A program made the position numbers and the translations under genes. Under the pieces are notes generated by a model. The model had not been told where the DNA came from. It searched no databases and saw only the letters and a program-made list of their open reading frames with translations. A stretch of DNA of 64,000 bases from Actinocorallia sp. API 0066 (GTDB taxonomy: Bacteria; Actinomycetota; Actinomycetes; Streptosporangiales; Streptosporangiaceae): the NCBI RefSeq assembly GCF_020991275.1, contig NZ_JAJLQY010000015.1:112545-176544 (forward strand), read 5' to 3'. Below, piece by piece: positions 52,187 through 60,178 of the stretch (within the stretch, counting starts at the first letter, position 1; each line of letters begins with the position of its first letter).

Positions 52187-52259
52187 CCCATTTCGCGTTC
52201 TGGCGGGTGTTCGGGCGATCCTCGGCAGCCTCGCGCCTTCCTCCCTCTAGCCTCTTCCT

Positions 52260-52700
52260 ATGCTCGTCGCTGACACCCATCTCATCCTCACCCGGCCTGA
52301 CGGCGCTGTCCTGTTCCTTCTGCGTCAGGGAACCGGCTACATGGACGGCTACGCGTCGCTGGTCGCCGGGCATGTTGAGGCCGATGAGGCGGCGGACGTC
52401 GCCACGGTTCGCGAGGCGAAGGAAGAGGTCGGCGTGATCGTCGAACCTGACGGTCTTCGGTTCGCGCACGTCATGCACCGCCACGCTCCAGGAGAGCCGG
52501 GCAGCCGGGTGTCCTGGTTCTTCACGGCGTCCTCGTGGATCGGAGACCCCGCCAACATGGAACCGGACAAGTGCGCGGGTCTCTTCTGGTGCGATCCTGC
52601 GGACTTGTCCGGTCTGGGTGTTCCGGTGGTTCCGTACGTGGCCGAGGCGCTGGCGTGTATCTCTCGGGGCGAGGGTTTCAGCGCGAACGGCTGGCGTTAA
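52260..52700 (+). CDS. NUDIX hydrolase
   Basis: It has 146 codons. The complete NUDIX box GHVEADE...REAKEEVGV lies at residues 37-59 and the fold is intact. It hydrolyses a nucleoside diphosphate linked to another group; the substrate is unknown. It converges on the CYTH gene with overlapping stop codons (TTAA). Such NUDIX genes often sit beside nucleotide-handling cassettes, so it may serve the radical-SAM cluster. Confidence 0.85.
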   Translation: MLVADTHLILTRPDGAVLFLLRQGTGYMDGYASLVAGHVEADEAADVATVREAKEEVGVIVEPDGLRFAHVMHRHAPGEPGSRVSWFFTASSWIGDPANMEPDKCAGLFWCDPADLSGLGVPVVPYVAEALACISRGEGFSANGWR

Positions 52701-53275
52701 GCCTCACGGCCGAGCAGCAGGTAGGGGTATCCCCGGCGGTCGCGTGCCCCGAGGAGCTGCTCCCCGACGGCGTCGATCAGGTCGGCGATCTTCTCGTGGG
52801 CGTCGTCCAGGTGCCCGCTGCCGATGTACTCGAACTCGACGAACGAGCCGAGGTCCTCGACGGCGTCCACACAGATCTCGACGTCGGCGAGCTGCCAGCG
52901 CTCGCGCGCCTTGTCCACGGTCACCATGTCGGCGAAGCCGAGCCGGTGGAGGGCCTCGGTGATCGGGTCCGGGTCGCCGATGACGGTCTCGAACTCGTCG
53001 GCGTGCGAGGCATTCGGGTCGCCGAGGGGTAGCCACTGCTTGAAGTTGAAGCTGTGGGTGACGTCTGCGGGGTCGCCGGTGCCGGGGTCGTCGTGGCGGA
53101 GTCTCAGCCACTCGGAGACCACGTCGTCGGCGAGGAAGTCGCGGCTCGGGTGGTTGAAGTAGCGGTCCGTCTGCCGCGAGGTTCCGATGAGTTCGGCGCC
53201 CAGGGACTTGAGCTGGTCGCGCAGGCCGTCCGGGTCGGGGGCCGCGTATTTGCGTTCGACCTCTGTGTTCTTCAC
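52697..53275 (-). CDS. CYTH-domain protein (class IV adenylate cyclase/triphosphatase-like)
   Basis: It has 192 codons from GTG 53275 (AAGGAGAG 5 bases upstream, overlapping the kinase stop). The CYTH signature ExExK is EVERK near the N-terminus, with further charged tunnel strands (SEWLRLRHDD, HSFNFKQWLP, VEICVDAVEDLGSFVEFEYIG). CYTH enzymes bind triphosphate: they may cyclise ATP, hydrolyse ThTP, or remove a triphosphate. It is the last gene of the minus-strand cassette. Confidence 0.8.
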   Translation of the reverse strand: MKNTEVERKYAAPDPDGLRDQLKSLGAELIGTSRQTDRYFNHPSRDFLADDVVSEWLRLRHDDPGTGDPADVTHSFNFKQWLPLGDPNASHADEFETVIGDPDPITEALHRLGFADMVTVDKARERWQLADVEICVDAVEDLGSFVEFEYIGSGHLDDAHEKIADLIDAVGEQLLGARDRRGYPYLLLGREA

Positions 53276-53889
53276 GCGCTCTCCTTCGCGCTGGTGCCGC
53301 CGTCGGATTCGGCGACTCGGGTGTTGATGAGGTCCGCCACCTGATCGACGATGGCGGCCTGGTCTCGCAGGCCGTTGATCACTGGCACCTGGCGGAGGGA
53401 CGCCCACGCCAGGTACTGGCGTCTCACCCGTTCCAGGTAGCGAGGGCCCTGTGTCTCGAAGCGGTTGGTGTCTTCGAGGCTGGTCACCCGTTCGTGCGCG
53501 GCGGCTCCGGGCAGGTCCACGAGCACGGTGACGTCCACCGGCAGGGCTCCGGCGAGCGCGGCCTCCAGCGACCGGAGCAGGAACGGCGACGTTCCGGCGA
53601 CGGTGCCGTAGGCGACCACGGCGCCCGCCCAGCGCTCCAGCACGATGAGGTCTAGCGGCTGGGGCTTCAGCGCTGACGCCGTCGCCATTCGAGACGAGGC
53701 GAACGCCAGGGACTCGGCGTCCGCAGACAGTTTCTCGGCGGACATCAGGGCGGTGCGGATCGCCGTCCCGTAGCGCGTGTGCTGGACCGGGTCGATGGCC
53801 TGCGCCCTGCCCGACGTCCACAGCAGGATGAGGGAGTTCGCGAGGGTGGTCTTGCCCGCCCCGTTGACGCCCTCAAGGCAAACGATCAT
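53272..53889 (-). CDS. Thymidylate-kinase-like P-loop nucleotide kinase
   Basis: It has 205 codons; ATG 53889. Walker A EGVNGAGKTTLA, an LIVLERWAGAVVAYG Asp/Arg-type strand (DRW-like position is ERW), and VTVLVDLPGAAAHER with the lid region. A true Tmk for DNA synthesis is normally elsewhere in the genome, and the altered DRW-like region suggests another phosphoryl acceptor. It is coupled to CYTH (GTGA) and lies 2 bases after the B12 radical SAM stop. The truncated gene at 23553 is a related kinase in a second locus. Confidence 0.75.
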   Translation of the reverse strand: MIVCLEGVNGAGKTTLANSLILLWTSGRAQAIDPVQHTRYGTAIRTALMSAEKLSADAESLAFASSRMATASALKPQPLDLIVLERWAGAVVAYGTVAGTSPFLLRSLEAALAGALPVDVTVLVDLPGAAAHERVTSLEDTNRFETQGPRYLERVRRQYLAWASLRQVPVINGLRDQAAIVDQVADLINTRVAESDGGTSAKESA

Positions 53890-53891
53890 GA

Positions 53892-55877
53892 CTATCCCTC
53901 TCTGCGCCGGTAGCGCTGATCGAGGTCGAAGGCCGCGCCGTCCGGCAGCACACGCGCGGCGAGCGCCGCCAGCAGCGCTGAGGGCTCCACGTCGGCGGTC
54001 TCCGTGGCGGTCTTTGATCCGGTGAGCTGGGCGGTCAGGGTGCGGAGCAGATCGAACGTCGCCGCGCGGTATCGACGGACCAGCTCGCCGGCCTCTCCCG
54101 AGGGGGAATCGGCGACGGAGGATCTGACCGCCATGCGGGCCTCGTAGACCGGTGCGAACATGCCTTCCGTCCATACGCGGCACCATCCGGCCATCTCCTC
54201 GACGATCGGGTCGGCGTAGGCCGAGGAGTAGCGGCAGAACGACGGGTCATAGCCGTGGAGCAGGTCCGGGCGTCGTCTGCACAGCATGTCCGCGTACCGG
54301 GAGTTCTTGAGCACCTCCAGTTCGGTCGCCATGTAGGCGACGTGCTGGAAGACGGGCTCGCCGGACATGGTCAGTTCCTCGCCGTCCAAGTAGCGGCTGA
54401 CTGCGGCGACGGCTTCCAGGCGGTCGGCTGCCGGAGCGCAGATGATGTCGGTGCGTGCGAGGAACGCGAGGTTCTCCCTCAGCTCGTCCACGGTCAGCAG
54501 CGGGTCGAAGGTGATGAATCCGAACTCCAGTGGGACGCCGAGGTGGGAGCCGACCCGCAGCGCGTCCTCGGCCTGGGAGATGGTGTGGCCCTTGCCGTAG
54601 CGCCGGAGCTGGCCGGGGCTGCCGGACTCCACGCCGACGAACAACCGGCGCATGTCGCTGACCGCGTTGGCCAGCAGCGCCGCCCGCCGGAGGTTCCACC
54701 GTTCGGAGTGCCGTCGGTCGAAGAGCTGCTCCAGGCGGGTGTAGACCTCATACCTGAGGCCATGGGCCCGGCAGGCCCGCATGATCCTGTCAGCGTGCAG
54801 CCTGGGAGGAGGCGGGTCCTCAAGACCCTCGGACCCGAAGAACTCCTCGTCCACGAGCGAGATAGCGGGTGGCCCGGTTAGGCGTCCGAACCTCGCGAGG
54901 ATCGCGGCGCCGGCCGTCGAATCGTCCCGATGCCAACCCTCGCCCTTGTGCTTGCGGGGGCAGAAGGTACACGCCCCGTACTGGCAGCCGAACGACGTCT
55001 CCAGCGAGACCTGCCCGCCCGCCTGGGCGACCGTGAGCACGAGCCCGTCATCGGGAGCCACCAAGACCGGCGGCTCCTCGCGGCCCGTCGCCTCGATGGA
55101 CTGGCCGGGAGTCATCAGGCCCGGAATCCGCTTCCACTCCGCAGGCTGGGCGAGCCGTTCGCAGAGAGTCTGCAAGGGGCGTTCGCCGAGCCCGGTCGCG
55201 ACGAGCACCCGGCCGGCGTTGGATGCTTTCTTGAACGGTTTGGCCGCTTCGTCGGGTGAGAACGCGGCCAAGATGTTGCCCAGGACGACCACCGGTTGCT
55301 GGTCCACGGCCTCGATCGCCTCGGCCAGATCAGCGAGCATCCTCCATTGACCGAAGTTCACGCCCACCCCGACCACGTCAGGCGCTCTGCCGAGGGCCGC
55401 TCGGACGAGGTCGAGAGATGGTGCCTCCGCGACCGTGTAGTCGATCACCTCGACCGTGGCGGCGTGGGCGTACCGCAGCCAGGAGGCGAGCCGCGCGATG
55501 CCGAGCGGCAGCCTCGCCCTGCGGTACCGTTCGCGGTCGCCGAGGCCGATGAGGAGAACCGACGGAACCTTGAGCCGGGCGGTCAGCTCGACGCTGGTCG
55601 GAAGCGTCATCGCCCACAGGTCGCCGCCCCGAACGGACGTCGCGACCCCGAAGCGGCCAGCGAGCAGATCGGCAACGAGCGGAGCGTCGGGAAGCCCCGT
55701 CGGCCGCACCGCCATGACGGAGGTCTGATCCTCGGCGACTCGCACCGCGTACGGCCGGAGCGGATCGCCGCCCAGCACCGCGCCCGGTGCGATCTCGGCG
55801 AGGCGGGCGGCGGCCGACTCCCACGGTGTGGGCTGTTCCGACAACGCTCGCAGGAAGTCCCCTACCTCGGGATTCAC
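53892..55877 (-). CDS. B12-binding-domain radical SAM protein
   Basis: It has 661 codons from GTG 55877 (GGGAG 8 bases upstream). Residues 1-100 have no family match, about 105-245 look like a cobalamin-binding Rossmann domain (PSVLLIGLGDRERYRRARLP; the DxHxxG-type His is not obvious), and 295-560 form the radical SAM barrel with cluster motif CQYGACTFC (Cys298, Cys303, Cys306; CX4CX2C). The C-terminal 100 residues are helical. B12 radical SAM enzymes methylate or rearrange unactivated carbons. It overlaps the upstream radical SAM gene by 4 bases (GTGA). Confidence 0.82.
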   Translation of the reverse strand: MNPEVGDFLRALSEQPTPWESAAARLAEIAPGAVLGGDPLRPYAVRVAEDQTSVMAVRPTGLPDAPLVADLLAGRFGVATSVRGGDLWAMTLPTSVELTARLKVPSVLLIGLGDRERYRRARLPLGIARLASWLRYAHAATVEVIDYTVAEAPSLDLVRAALGRAPDVVGVGVNFGQWRMLADLAEAIEAVDQQPVVVLGNILAAFSPDEAAKPFKKASNAGRVLVATGLGERPLQTLCERLAQPAEWKRIPGLMTPGQSIEATGREEPPVLVAPDDGLVLTVAQAGGQVSLETSFGCQYGACTFCPRKHKGEGWHRDDSTAGAAILARFGRLTGPPAISLVDEEFFGSEGLEDPPPPRLHADRIMRACRAHGLRYEVYTRLEQLFDRRHSERWNLRRAALLANAVSDMRRLFVGVESGSPGQLRRYGKGHTISQAEDALRVGSHLGVPLEFGFITFDPLLTVDELRENLAFLARTDIICAPAADRLEAVAAVSRYLDGEELTMSGEPVFQHVAYMATELEVLKNSRYADMLCRRRPDLLHGYDPSFCRYSSAYADPIVEEMAGWCRVWTEGMFAPVYEARMAVRSSVADSPSGEAGELVRRYRAATFDLLRTLTAQLTGSKTATETADVEPSALLAALAARVLPDGAAFDLDQRYRRREG

Positions 55878-57064
55878 GACGCGCTCCCAGACCTGACCGC
55901 GAGGTCCAACGGGTCGCCGATGAACAGGCCGTGGCGAGCCTCGAAGTCCAGGGCGTTCCGGCCGCATCCCTTCCAGTAAGGCTGGATCGGGAACTCGTCG
56001 TGGACCCGCTGAAGCCCCACCGCCACCTCGGCGAGGACCTCGTAAGAGGGCCGGATCGTGAGCCCGAGATCGCTGTGGACGTCACTGTGGAAGGCGTTGA
56101 CGATCGGGGAGACGCCCAGCGCGGCGAGGGCTCGCGCCCCCTCGATCGTGGATGCGGGAGACTCCAGCCCGGCGATGAGGATCGAGTGTGCCCGGTACCT
56201 GCCGACGACCGCGACCAACTCCCGCAGGGCCCGCAAGATCTGGGCCTGCCCGTAGTCCGCGTGCTTCCCCGGAGCCACTTGCTCGAATCGGCCGGAATCC
56301 CAGACCTCCAGGTTGAAGCCCACATGGATGCCCGGAACCTGACGCAGCTCACCCAGGAGGCCGAGATCCCGCGGAGGCATGGTGACCACGTGAACCGACA
56401 CCTCGGCCGAGGCTTCCTCGACCGCCTCGCCGACGGCCCGCGCGAGTTCGACGTGCCGCAGGAACCCGGTATCCAGGTTCCGTTCGTTACCGCCCACGAT
56501 CATCACCTGATTCACCCGCGACGGCTCGCCGGACAAGACCTCGGCGACCGCCCGCCGGACCTCATCCGGCGTGAGCCGGTTCGCGAACTCCGTCTCAGCA
56601 GCCGTGCCGTGCAGCGAGCAGAACCGGCAGTTCGTTCCGTCGGTGAAGAAGTAGCAGGCTCGCGGCGAGAAGAAGCTGAGCGCGCTCCCGCCGTAGAGGT
56701 TCGCGACCGCCGCCAAGCCAGGATCGGCCCTGAGGCTGGTGAGATCGTCGGTCAACTCCACCGGCACCACGCGCCCGAGCCCACGGAGGGCGGGCCGTCC
56801 CCGGTCTGCGGTCAACGTCCAGGTGTCGTCCCCGTAGACGTTCACGGCGACGGTCACGGGAACACCGGCCTTGGACCTGATCACGATCTCCTGCGGCGTC
56901 TCCGAGCGAGCGCCACCCCAGACCGGCGAGTTGTAGAAGTTCCGCCGACGCACCGCACTCGGCCGGGAGGCGAACCACTCGGCGAACGCGTCATCCACCA
57001 CCATCCCGTGGGACAGGAGGCTCAGCTTGATCCAGGCCGCCCCCTCGACCGTTGGCGCGCTCAC
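55874..57064 (-). CDS. Radical SAM protein with CX8CX2C cluster motif
   Basis: It has 396 codons from GTG 57064. Residues 130-350 form a radical SAM-like barrel: the cysteines are Cys137, Cys146 and Cys149 in ACYFFTDGTNCRFC, so spacing is CX8CX2C rather than CX3CX2C. The SAM-binding GGNERN strand and VHVVTMPPRDLG follow. No SPASM domain is visible. It overlaps both the 28-codon peptide gene upstream and the B12 radical SAM gene downstream by 4 bases. Confidence 0.8.
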   Translation of the reverse strand: MSAPTVEGAAWIKLSLLSHGMVVDDAFAEWFASRPSAVRRRNFYNSPVWGGARSETPQEIVIRSKAGVPVTVAVNVYGDDTWTLTADRGRPALRGLGRVVPVELTDDLTSLRADPGLAAVANLYGGSALSFFSPRACYFFTDGTNCRFCSLHGTAAETEFANRLTPDEVRRAVAEVLSGEPSRVNQVMIVGGNERNLDTGFLRHVELARAVGEAVEEASAEVSVHVVTMPPRDLGLLGELRQVPGIHVGFNLEVWDSGRFEQVAPGKHADYGQAQILRALRELVAVVGRYRAHSILIAGLESPASTIEGARALAALGVSPIVNAFHSDVHSDLGLTIRPSYEVLAEVAVGLQRVHDEFPIQPYWKGCGRNALDFEARHGLFIGDPLDLAVRSGSAS

Positions 57065-57147
57065 CGCCGAGCCTCACGGAACGACGGAACGAGCGTGATC
57101 GTGTCCGGAGAACCAGGCTCGGCCACCCTTGTCTTGCCGTTGCTCAT
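57061..57147 (-). CDS. 28-codon peptide gene coupled to the radical SAM operon
   Basis: ATG 57147 follows AAAGGAG and AGAAGGAAG boxes, stronger than those of most window genes. The peptide starts MSNGKTRVAE, continues PGSPDTITLVPSF and ends REARR; its TGA overlaps the radical SAM GTG (GTGA). There is no Cys; the core could be TITLVPSF, with Thr, Ser and Phe as modifiable residues. A precursor peptide for ribosomally made, radical SAM-modified product is one reading; a translational leader peptide is the other. It resembles no precursor family I know. Confidence 0.5.
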   Translation of the reverse strand: MSNGKTRVAEPGSPDTITLVPSFREARR

Positions 57148-57199
57148 GCTTCCTTCTCTCCTTTGCGTTTGGGTACTCAGCCGCAGCCGCTCCGCTGAC

Positions 57200-57661
57200 T
57201 CAGGTGGCCAGGCGAGGGGATTGCTGATGACCGGGCGGGCGGCGGAGATCCGCCCGAGCGGGCTCACGTCGTCGCCACGGCGGAAGGAACGCCCCGAGGG
57301 CGTCGCGCAGCCAGGTGACGGGGGCAGGCTCAACGAACGGCTCGGGTTCTCCGTCCAGCCACGAACTCGGCATCGGCCGCTCCGGGAACGGAGCCGAGGG
57401 AACTCGATCGGTGGGAAGCGTCTTGCCCTGGCTCGCGTAGAGCCCCGCCAGCAGCTCGGCGAGCCTGTTCCTGGAGCTGGCCTCGATCAACTGACCGCAA
57501 GCGAGCGCCCACCACTGCCCGGTGTGCTCACCGAACCAGACCTCGGCCTCGGTGAACCGGGCCTTGAACGTCCCGAGTGCCGCGTTCCCCGTCCAATGCG
57601 AGCGCTCGCGCTCGTCCGTGATGTGCGGCAGTGGTGCTCGCGTGGTCGTAACCTTCTGCAT
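57200..57661 (-). CDS. Small conserved actinobacterial protein (WFGE motif)
   Basis: It has 153 codons; ATG 57661 has a perfect AGGAGGT box. The EVWFGEHTGQWWALACGQLIEA core matches the 19709-20095 protein, with a longer Pro-rich tail. It is 52 bases upstream of the peptide gene and may belong to the same transcript; the paralogue sits in the other dTMP-kinase-like locus. Confidence 0.65.
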   Translation of the reverse strand: MQKVTTTRAPLPHITDERERSHWTGNAALGTFKARFTEAEVWFGEHTGQWWALACGQLIEASSRNRLAELLAGLYASQGKTLPTDRVPSAPFPERPMPSSWLDGEPEPFVEPAPVTWLRDALGAFLPPWRRREPARADLRRPPGHQQSPRLAT

Positions 57662-57772
57662 GGCGGACCTCCTACGTCCGTCAGGCCCCGGACTCCCGCT
57701 GTTGGCGCAGCGGCCGGGGCCGCTCTATTAATCGGGCGGTCTTGACGGCAGAGCCGGGCTCCGCACGTCGGT

Positions 57773-58157
57773 CTAGGTGAAACCGACCTCGAACCACACG
57801 GTGGTTCGGCCGGGCTTGAGGGCGACGCCCCAGTCGGTTGAGAGGGCGGCGAGGATCATGAGCCCGCGTCCGCACTCGGCGGTCACGGAGGGGGTTTTCG
57901 GCTCGATCGCCCAGGTGCTCCCGTGATCGGTGATCTCGACGGACCGACTTGTCGTGCCGGAGAAGGCGGAGCCTGATCGGGCCTGAGCCGTGAATGACGG
58001 CGTTAGCCGCGATCTCGTCGGCCATCAGCACGACGTCGTCCAGATCGACGTTCAGCCCGGCGAGCTTCTCGCGCAGCCAGCCACGGGCCACCCGTGGAGC
58101 GTGAAGGCTGCGGGGAAGGCGCCGGCCGCCGAGTGATCTCGGGAGCGCCTCGGCCAT
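57773..58157 (-). pseudogene. HATPase-fold anti-sigma-like protein, 1-base frameshift
   Basis: ATG 58157. Residues 1-60 read as a HATPase_c kinase-like start (DDVVLMADEIAANAVIHGSG carries the N-box), but near 57960-57966 one extra base shifts the frame. The correct continuation, readable in the next frame, is GTTSRSVEITDHGSTW then CGRGLMILAALSTDWGV and ends FEVGFT at 57773. Either a real mutation or a sequencing error. Intact homologues work with DUF397 proteins and XRE-DUF5753 regulators. Confidence 0.75.
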
Positions 58158-58158
58158 G

Positions 58159-58323
58159 TCAGATTTTCTTTGCGAACGTGGACCAGGCCGAGCGACTGAA
58201 GGCAAGGGTCGGGCCAGCGGTGTCCTTGGAGTCGCGGACGACGACGGTGCTGCCGCCGTCCGCGACCTCGACGCACTGCCGTTCCTGGCTGTGGCTGGAC
58301 TTGCGGAAGTTGAGCGGCTGCAT
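58159..58323 (-). CDS. DUF397 protein
   Basis: It has 54 codons from ATG 58323 (GGGAGG upstream). The pattern FRKSSHS then CVEVAD and VVVRDSKD is diagnostic. These small proteins partner with an XRE-DUF5753 regulator (Scr1-type) and usually lie beside it, as here. The stop is 1 base from the HATPase start. Confidence 0.85.
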   Translation of the reverse strand: MQPLNFRKSSHSQERQCVEVADGGSTVVVRDSKDTAGPTLAFSRSAWSTFAKKI

Positions 58324-58395
58324 GGGCCCTCCCAGGTGGGCGTCGGAAAACGACACCCCGACACTGCCTCGGGAGGAGACGACCAGGCCAGGACT

Positions 58396-58410
58396 ATGCA
58401 GAGATATGCA
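58396..58410. promoter_or_regulatory. 15-base regulatory motif, copy 1
   Basis: ATGCAGAGATATGCA, repeated exactly at 60098-60112. Here it is 73 bases before the DUF397 ATG. Two TGCA half-sites suggest a regulator binding site, most likely that of the XRE-DUF5753 protein. Confidence 0.6.
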
Positions 58411-58418
58411 GAAGAATC

Positions 58419-59270
58419 TCAGCGGAGGTCCGCGAGGGCGGCCTGCACCAGCGCACGGGCTTCGTCGCCGGTGACGGCCATGGCCGTCAGGACGGCGAAG
58501 GCTCGCTCGTACACGGAGGTTTCCGACGGCTGGGTCACGGTGATCTCGGCGGTCAGGAGCTCGGTGATGACTCGGTCGGAGTCGTAGATCCAGAAGCCGT
58601 TGAGGGGCGGCATCGCCTCGCGCGGAGTGTCCGCGGGGATGATCGCGACCGAAACGTTCGGTCGGGTCATGACCGTCAGCAGGTATCCGAGCTGCTCGGC
58701 CATCGCGGCGCGGCTACCGAACCGCGTACGGAGGGCCTGCTCTTCCAGGACCACCGCGAACGTGCGCTGCCCTTCCTCAATGACTCGTCGGCGCTCCATG
58801 CGCGCGGCGACGGCTTCGGCCAGGTCATCTGGGATGCGGTTGAAGGCGATCACGCTTCGCAGAACAGCCTCGGCGTAGCCGGGGACCTGGAACAGGCCGG
58901 GGATGACGCCCGATTCGTAGATCCGGAACCGGGTGGTCCGCTTCCACAGCGGGACGTACTCCTCTTGGATCTTGCGCAGGCCGGCTCTATGCCGACGCTT
59001 CCACTCGACGTAGGCGGAGTTCACAGCTTGGGCCGAGGCAATCAGATCCTCGGTCAGGTCGGTGGCGTCGCACAGTTGGCACCACGTCCGGATGTCCTCG
59101 ACGGACGGGGAAGTGACGCAGTGTTCCAGCTTCGAGACTTTGGTCTGGTGCCAGCCGGCGCGGTTGGCCAGTTCGGTCGCGGTCAGGCCCGCGCGTTCCC
59201 GGATCTCTCGGAGCCGGTCGGCGAGGGCCTGACGTGCTTGCTGGACGTTGGATGACGGACGCGAGGACAT
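58419..59270 (-). CDS. XRE regulator with DUF5753 (Scr1-type)
   Basis: It has 283 codons. N-terminal HTH: ATELANRAGWHQTKVSKLEHC. Residues about 95-270 form the DUF5753 domain (YESGVIPGLFQVPGYAEAVL is the hallmark, plus EERRVIEEGQ-like and FGSRAAMAEQLGYL). It forms the standard set with DUF397, HATPase and DUF6879. It probably binds the two 15-base motifs. Confidence 0.88.
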   Translation of the reverse strand: MSSRPSSNVQQARQALADRLREIRERAGLTATELANRAGWHQTKVSKLEHCVTSPSVEDIRTWCQLCDATDLTEDLIASAQAVNSAYVEWKRRHRAGLRKIQEEYVPLWKRTTRFRIYESGVIPGLFQVPGYAEAVLRSVIAFNRIPDDLAEAVAARMERRRVIEEGQRTFAVVLEEQALRTRFGSRAAMAEQLGYLLTVMTRPNVSVAIIPADTPREAMPPLNGFWIYDSDRVITELLTAEITVTQPSETSVYERAFAVLTAMAVTGDEARALVQAALADLR

Positions 59271-59286
59271 GGGGAAGCGCGACCGC

Positions 59287-59841
59287 TCAGCCGAAGATCT
59301 CGTCGGCCGGATAGACCGCGCGGTCCCAGACGGCGGCGAAGGACTCAGCGCAGAACTTCACGACGTCCGGGTCCGTCGTGACCTGCTTCCCCTTCGGGCG
59401 CCCGTCGGCGTCGAACAGGTTGAAGAGCACTCGGGCCGAATCGAGGCCGGCGTCCGCGAGCCAGAAGTCGTTGCCCGGCAGGCGGAGGTCCGTGGCGAGG
59501 TCCCGGTTCAGCCAGCGAGCCTGCTCCCCTTGTTCCAGAGGCCATCGCCGACCTGCGTACAAAAACCGCTGGTAGTCGCTGACCGGGCCCGTGGAGACCA
59601 GCCGGGCCCGGCGGATGACCACGCCCCGTGCGGCGGTGGCCTTCGTCAGATCCCAGTACGGGCCCGGCGTCGGCGGCAGGTCATCTGGCTTGCCGTTCTC
59701 CACCCACCACCGCCAGAGCTCGTCCTCGGCGCTGACGGCGTACCGGTCGTGGAGCTCCAGATGATCGAGGGAGTGTGACGCGGAGCCGAAGAACTCCGCG
59801 AAGTCGTCAAGCCGAGCCGGAGCCTTCAGAGTCAGGTCCAC
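59287..59841 (-). CDS. DUF6879 protein
   Basis: It has 184 codons from GTG 59841 (GGAGG 7 bases upstream). Hallmarks: LHDRYAVSAEDELWRWW, KATAARGVVIRRARLVS, NDFWLAD. These proteins accompany XRE-DUF5753 regulators in many actinomycetes; function unknown. It overlaps the next upstream gene by 35 bases. Confidence 0.8.
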   Translation of the reverse strand: MDLTLKAPARLDDFAEFFGSASHSLDHLELHDRYAVSAEDELWRWWVENGKPDDLPPTPGPYWDLTKATAARGVVIRRARLVSTGPVSDYQRFLYAGRRWPLEQGEQARWLNRDLATDLRLPGNDFWLADAGLDSARVLFNLFDADGRPKGKQVTTDPDVVKFCAESFAAVWDRAVYPADEIFG

Positions 59842-60076
59842 CGAGAGCCTCCAGCTTGTCGAGGGCTTGCCGCAGGAACGGGATCATCCGCTCCGGGAAG
59901 CGGATCACCGACTCGTGACCGGGCACCGGGTAGAACATTCGCTCCACCTCGGCGATCAACTCCGGGGACGCGTCCCAGCTCTGGAGCACCAGCTCCCTCT
60001 TCACGGGGTCCACGAACACCGTGGGGGACTGACCTTCATAGCTTTCCTGGTCGGTTCCAATGAACTCTAGGGCCAC
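59807..60076 (-). CDS. Small conserved actinobacterial protein
   Basis: It has 89 codons from GTG 60076 with AGGAG 6 bases upstream (ATG 60082 lies on top of the box). Core: SPTVFVDPVKRELVLQSW, ESVIRFPERMIPFL, a strand-helix pattern of small proteins seen at the head of DUF6879/DUF5753 operons. Function unknown. Its promoter region has the second 15-base motif. Confidence 0.7.
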   Translation of the reverse strand: MALEFIGTDQESYEGQSPTVFVDPVKRELVLQSWDASPELIAEVERMFYPVPGHESVIRFPERMIPFLRQALDKLEALGGPDSEGSGSA

Positions 60077-60097
60077 GGCCATCTCCTGTCTGGGTGA

Positions 60098-60112
60098 ATG
60101 CAGAGATATGCA
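60098..60112. promoter_or_regulatory. 15-base regulatory motif, copy 2
   Basis: Identical to 58396-58410, 22-36 bases before GTG 60076, overlapping the expected -10 region of that gene. Confidence 0.6.
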
Positions 60113-60178
60113 ACTAGCACCCTGCCCGCGCCCGAGGAGGCCGTAAACGCTGCTGGCCGAGTACGGTCACGCGATAGG

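Noticed and set aside
53272..53889. Housekeeping tmk
   Set aside because: The DRY/DRW-like motif is altered and the gene is coupled to a radical SAM/CYTH cassette, so DNA-precursor synthesis is not the likely role.
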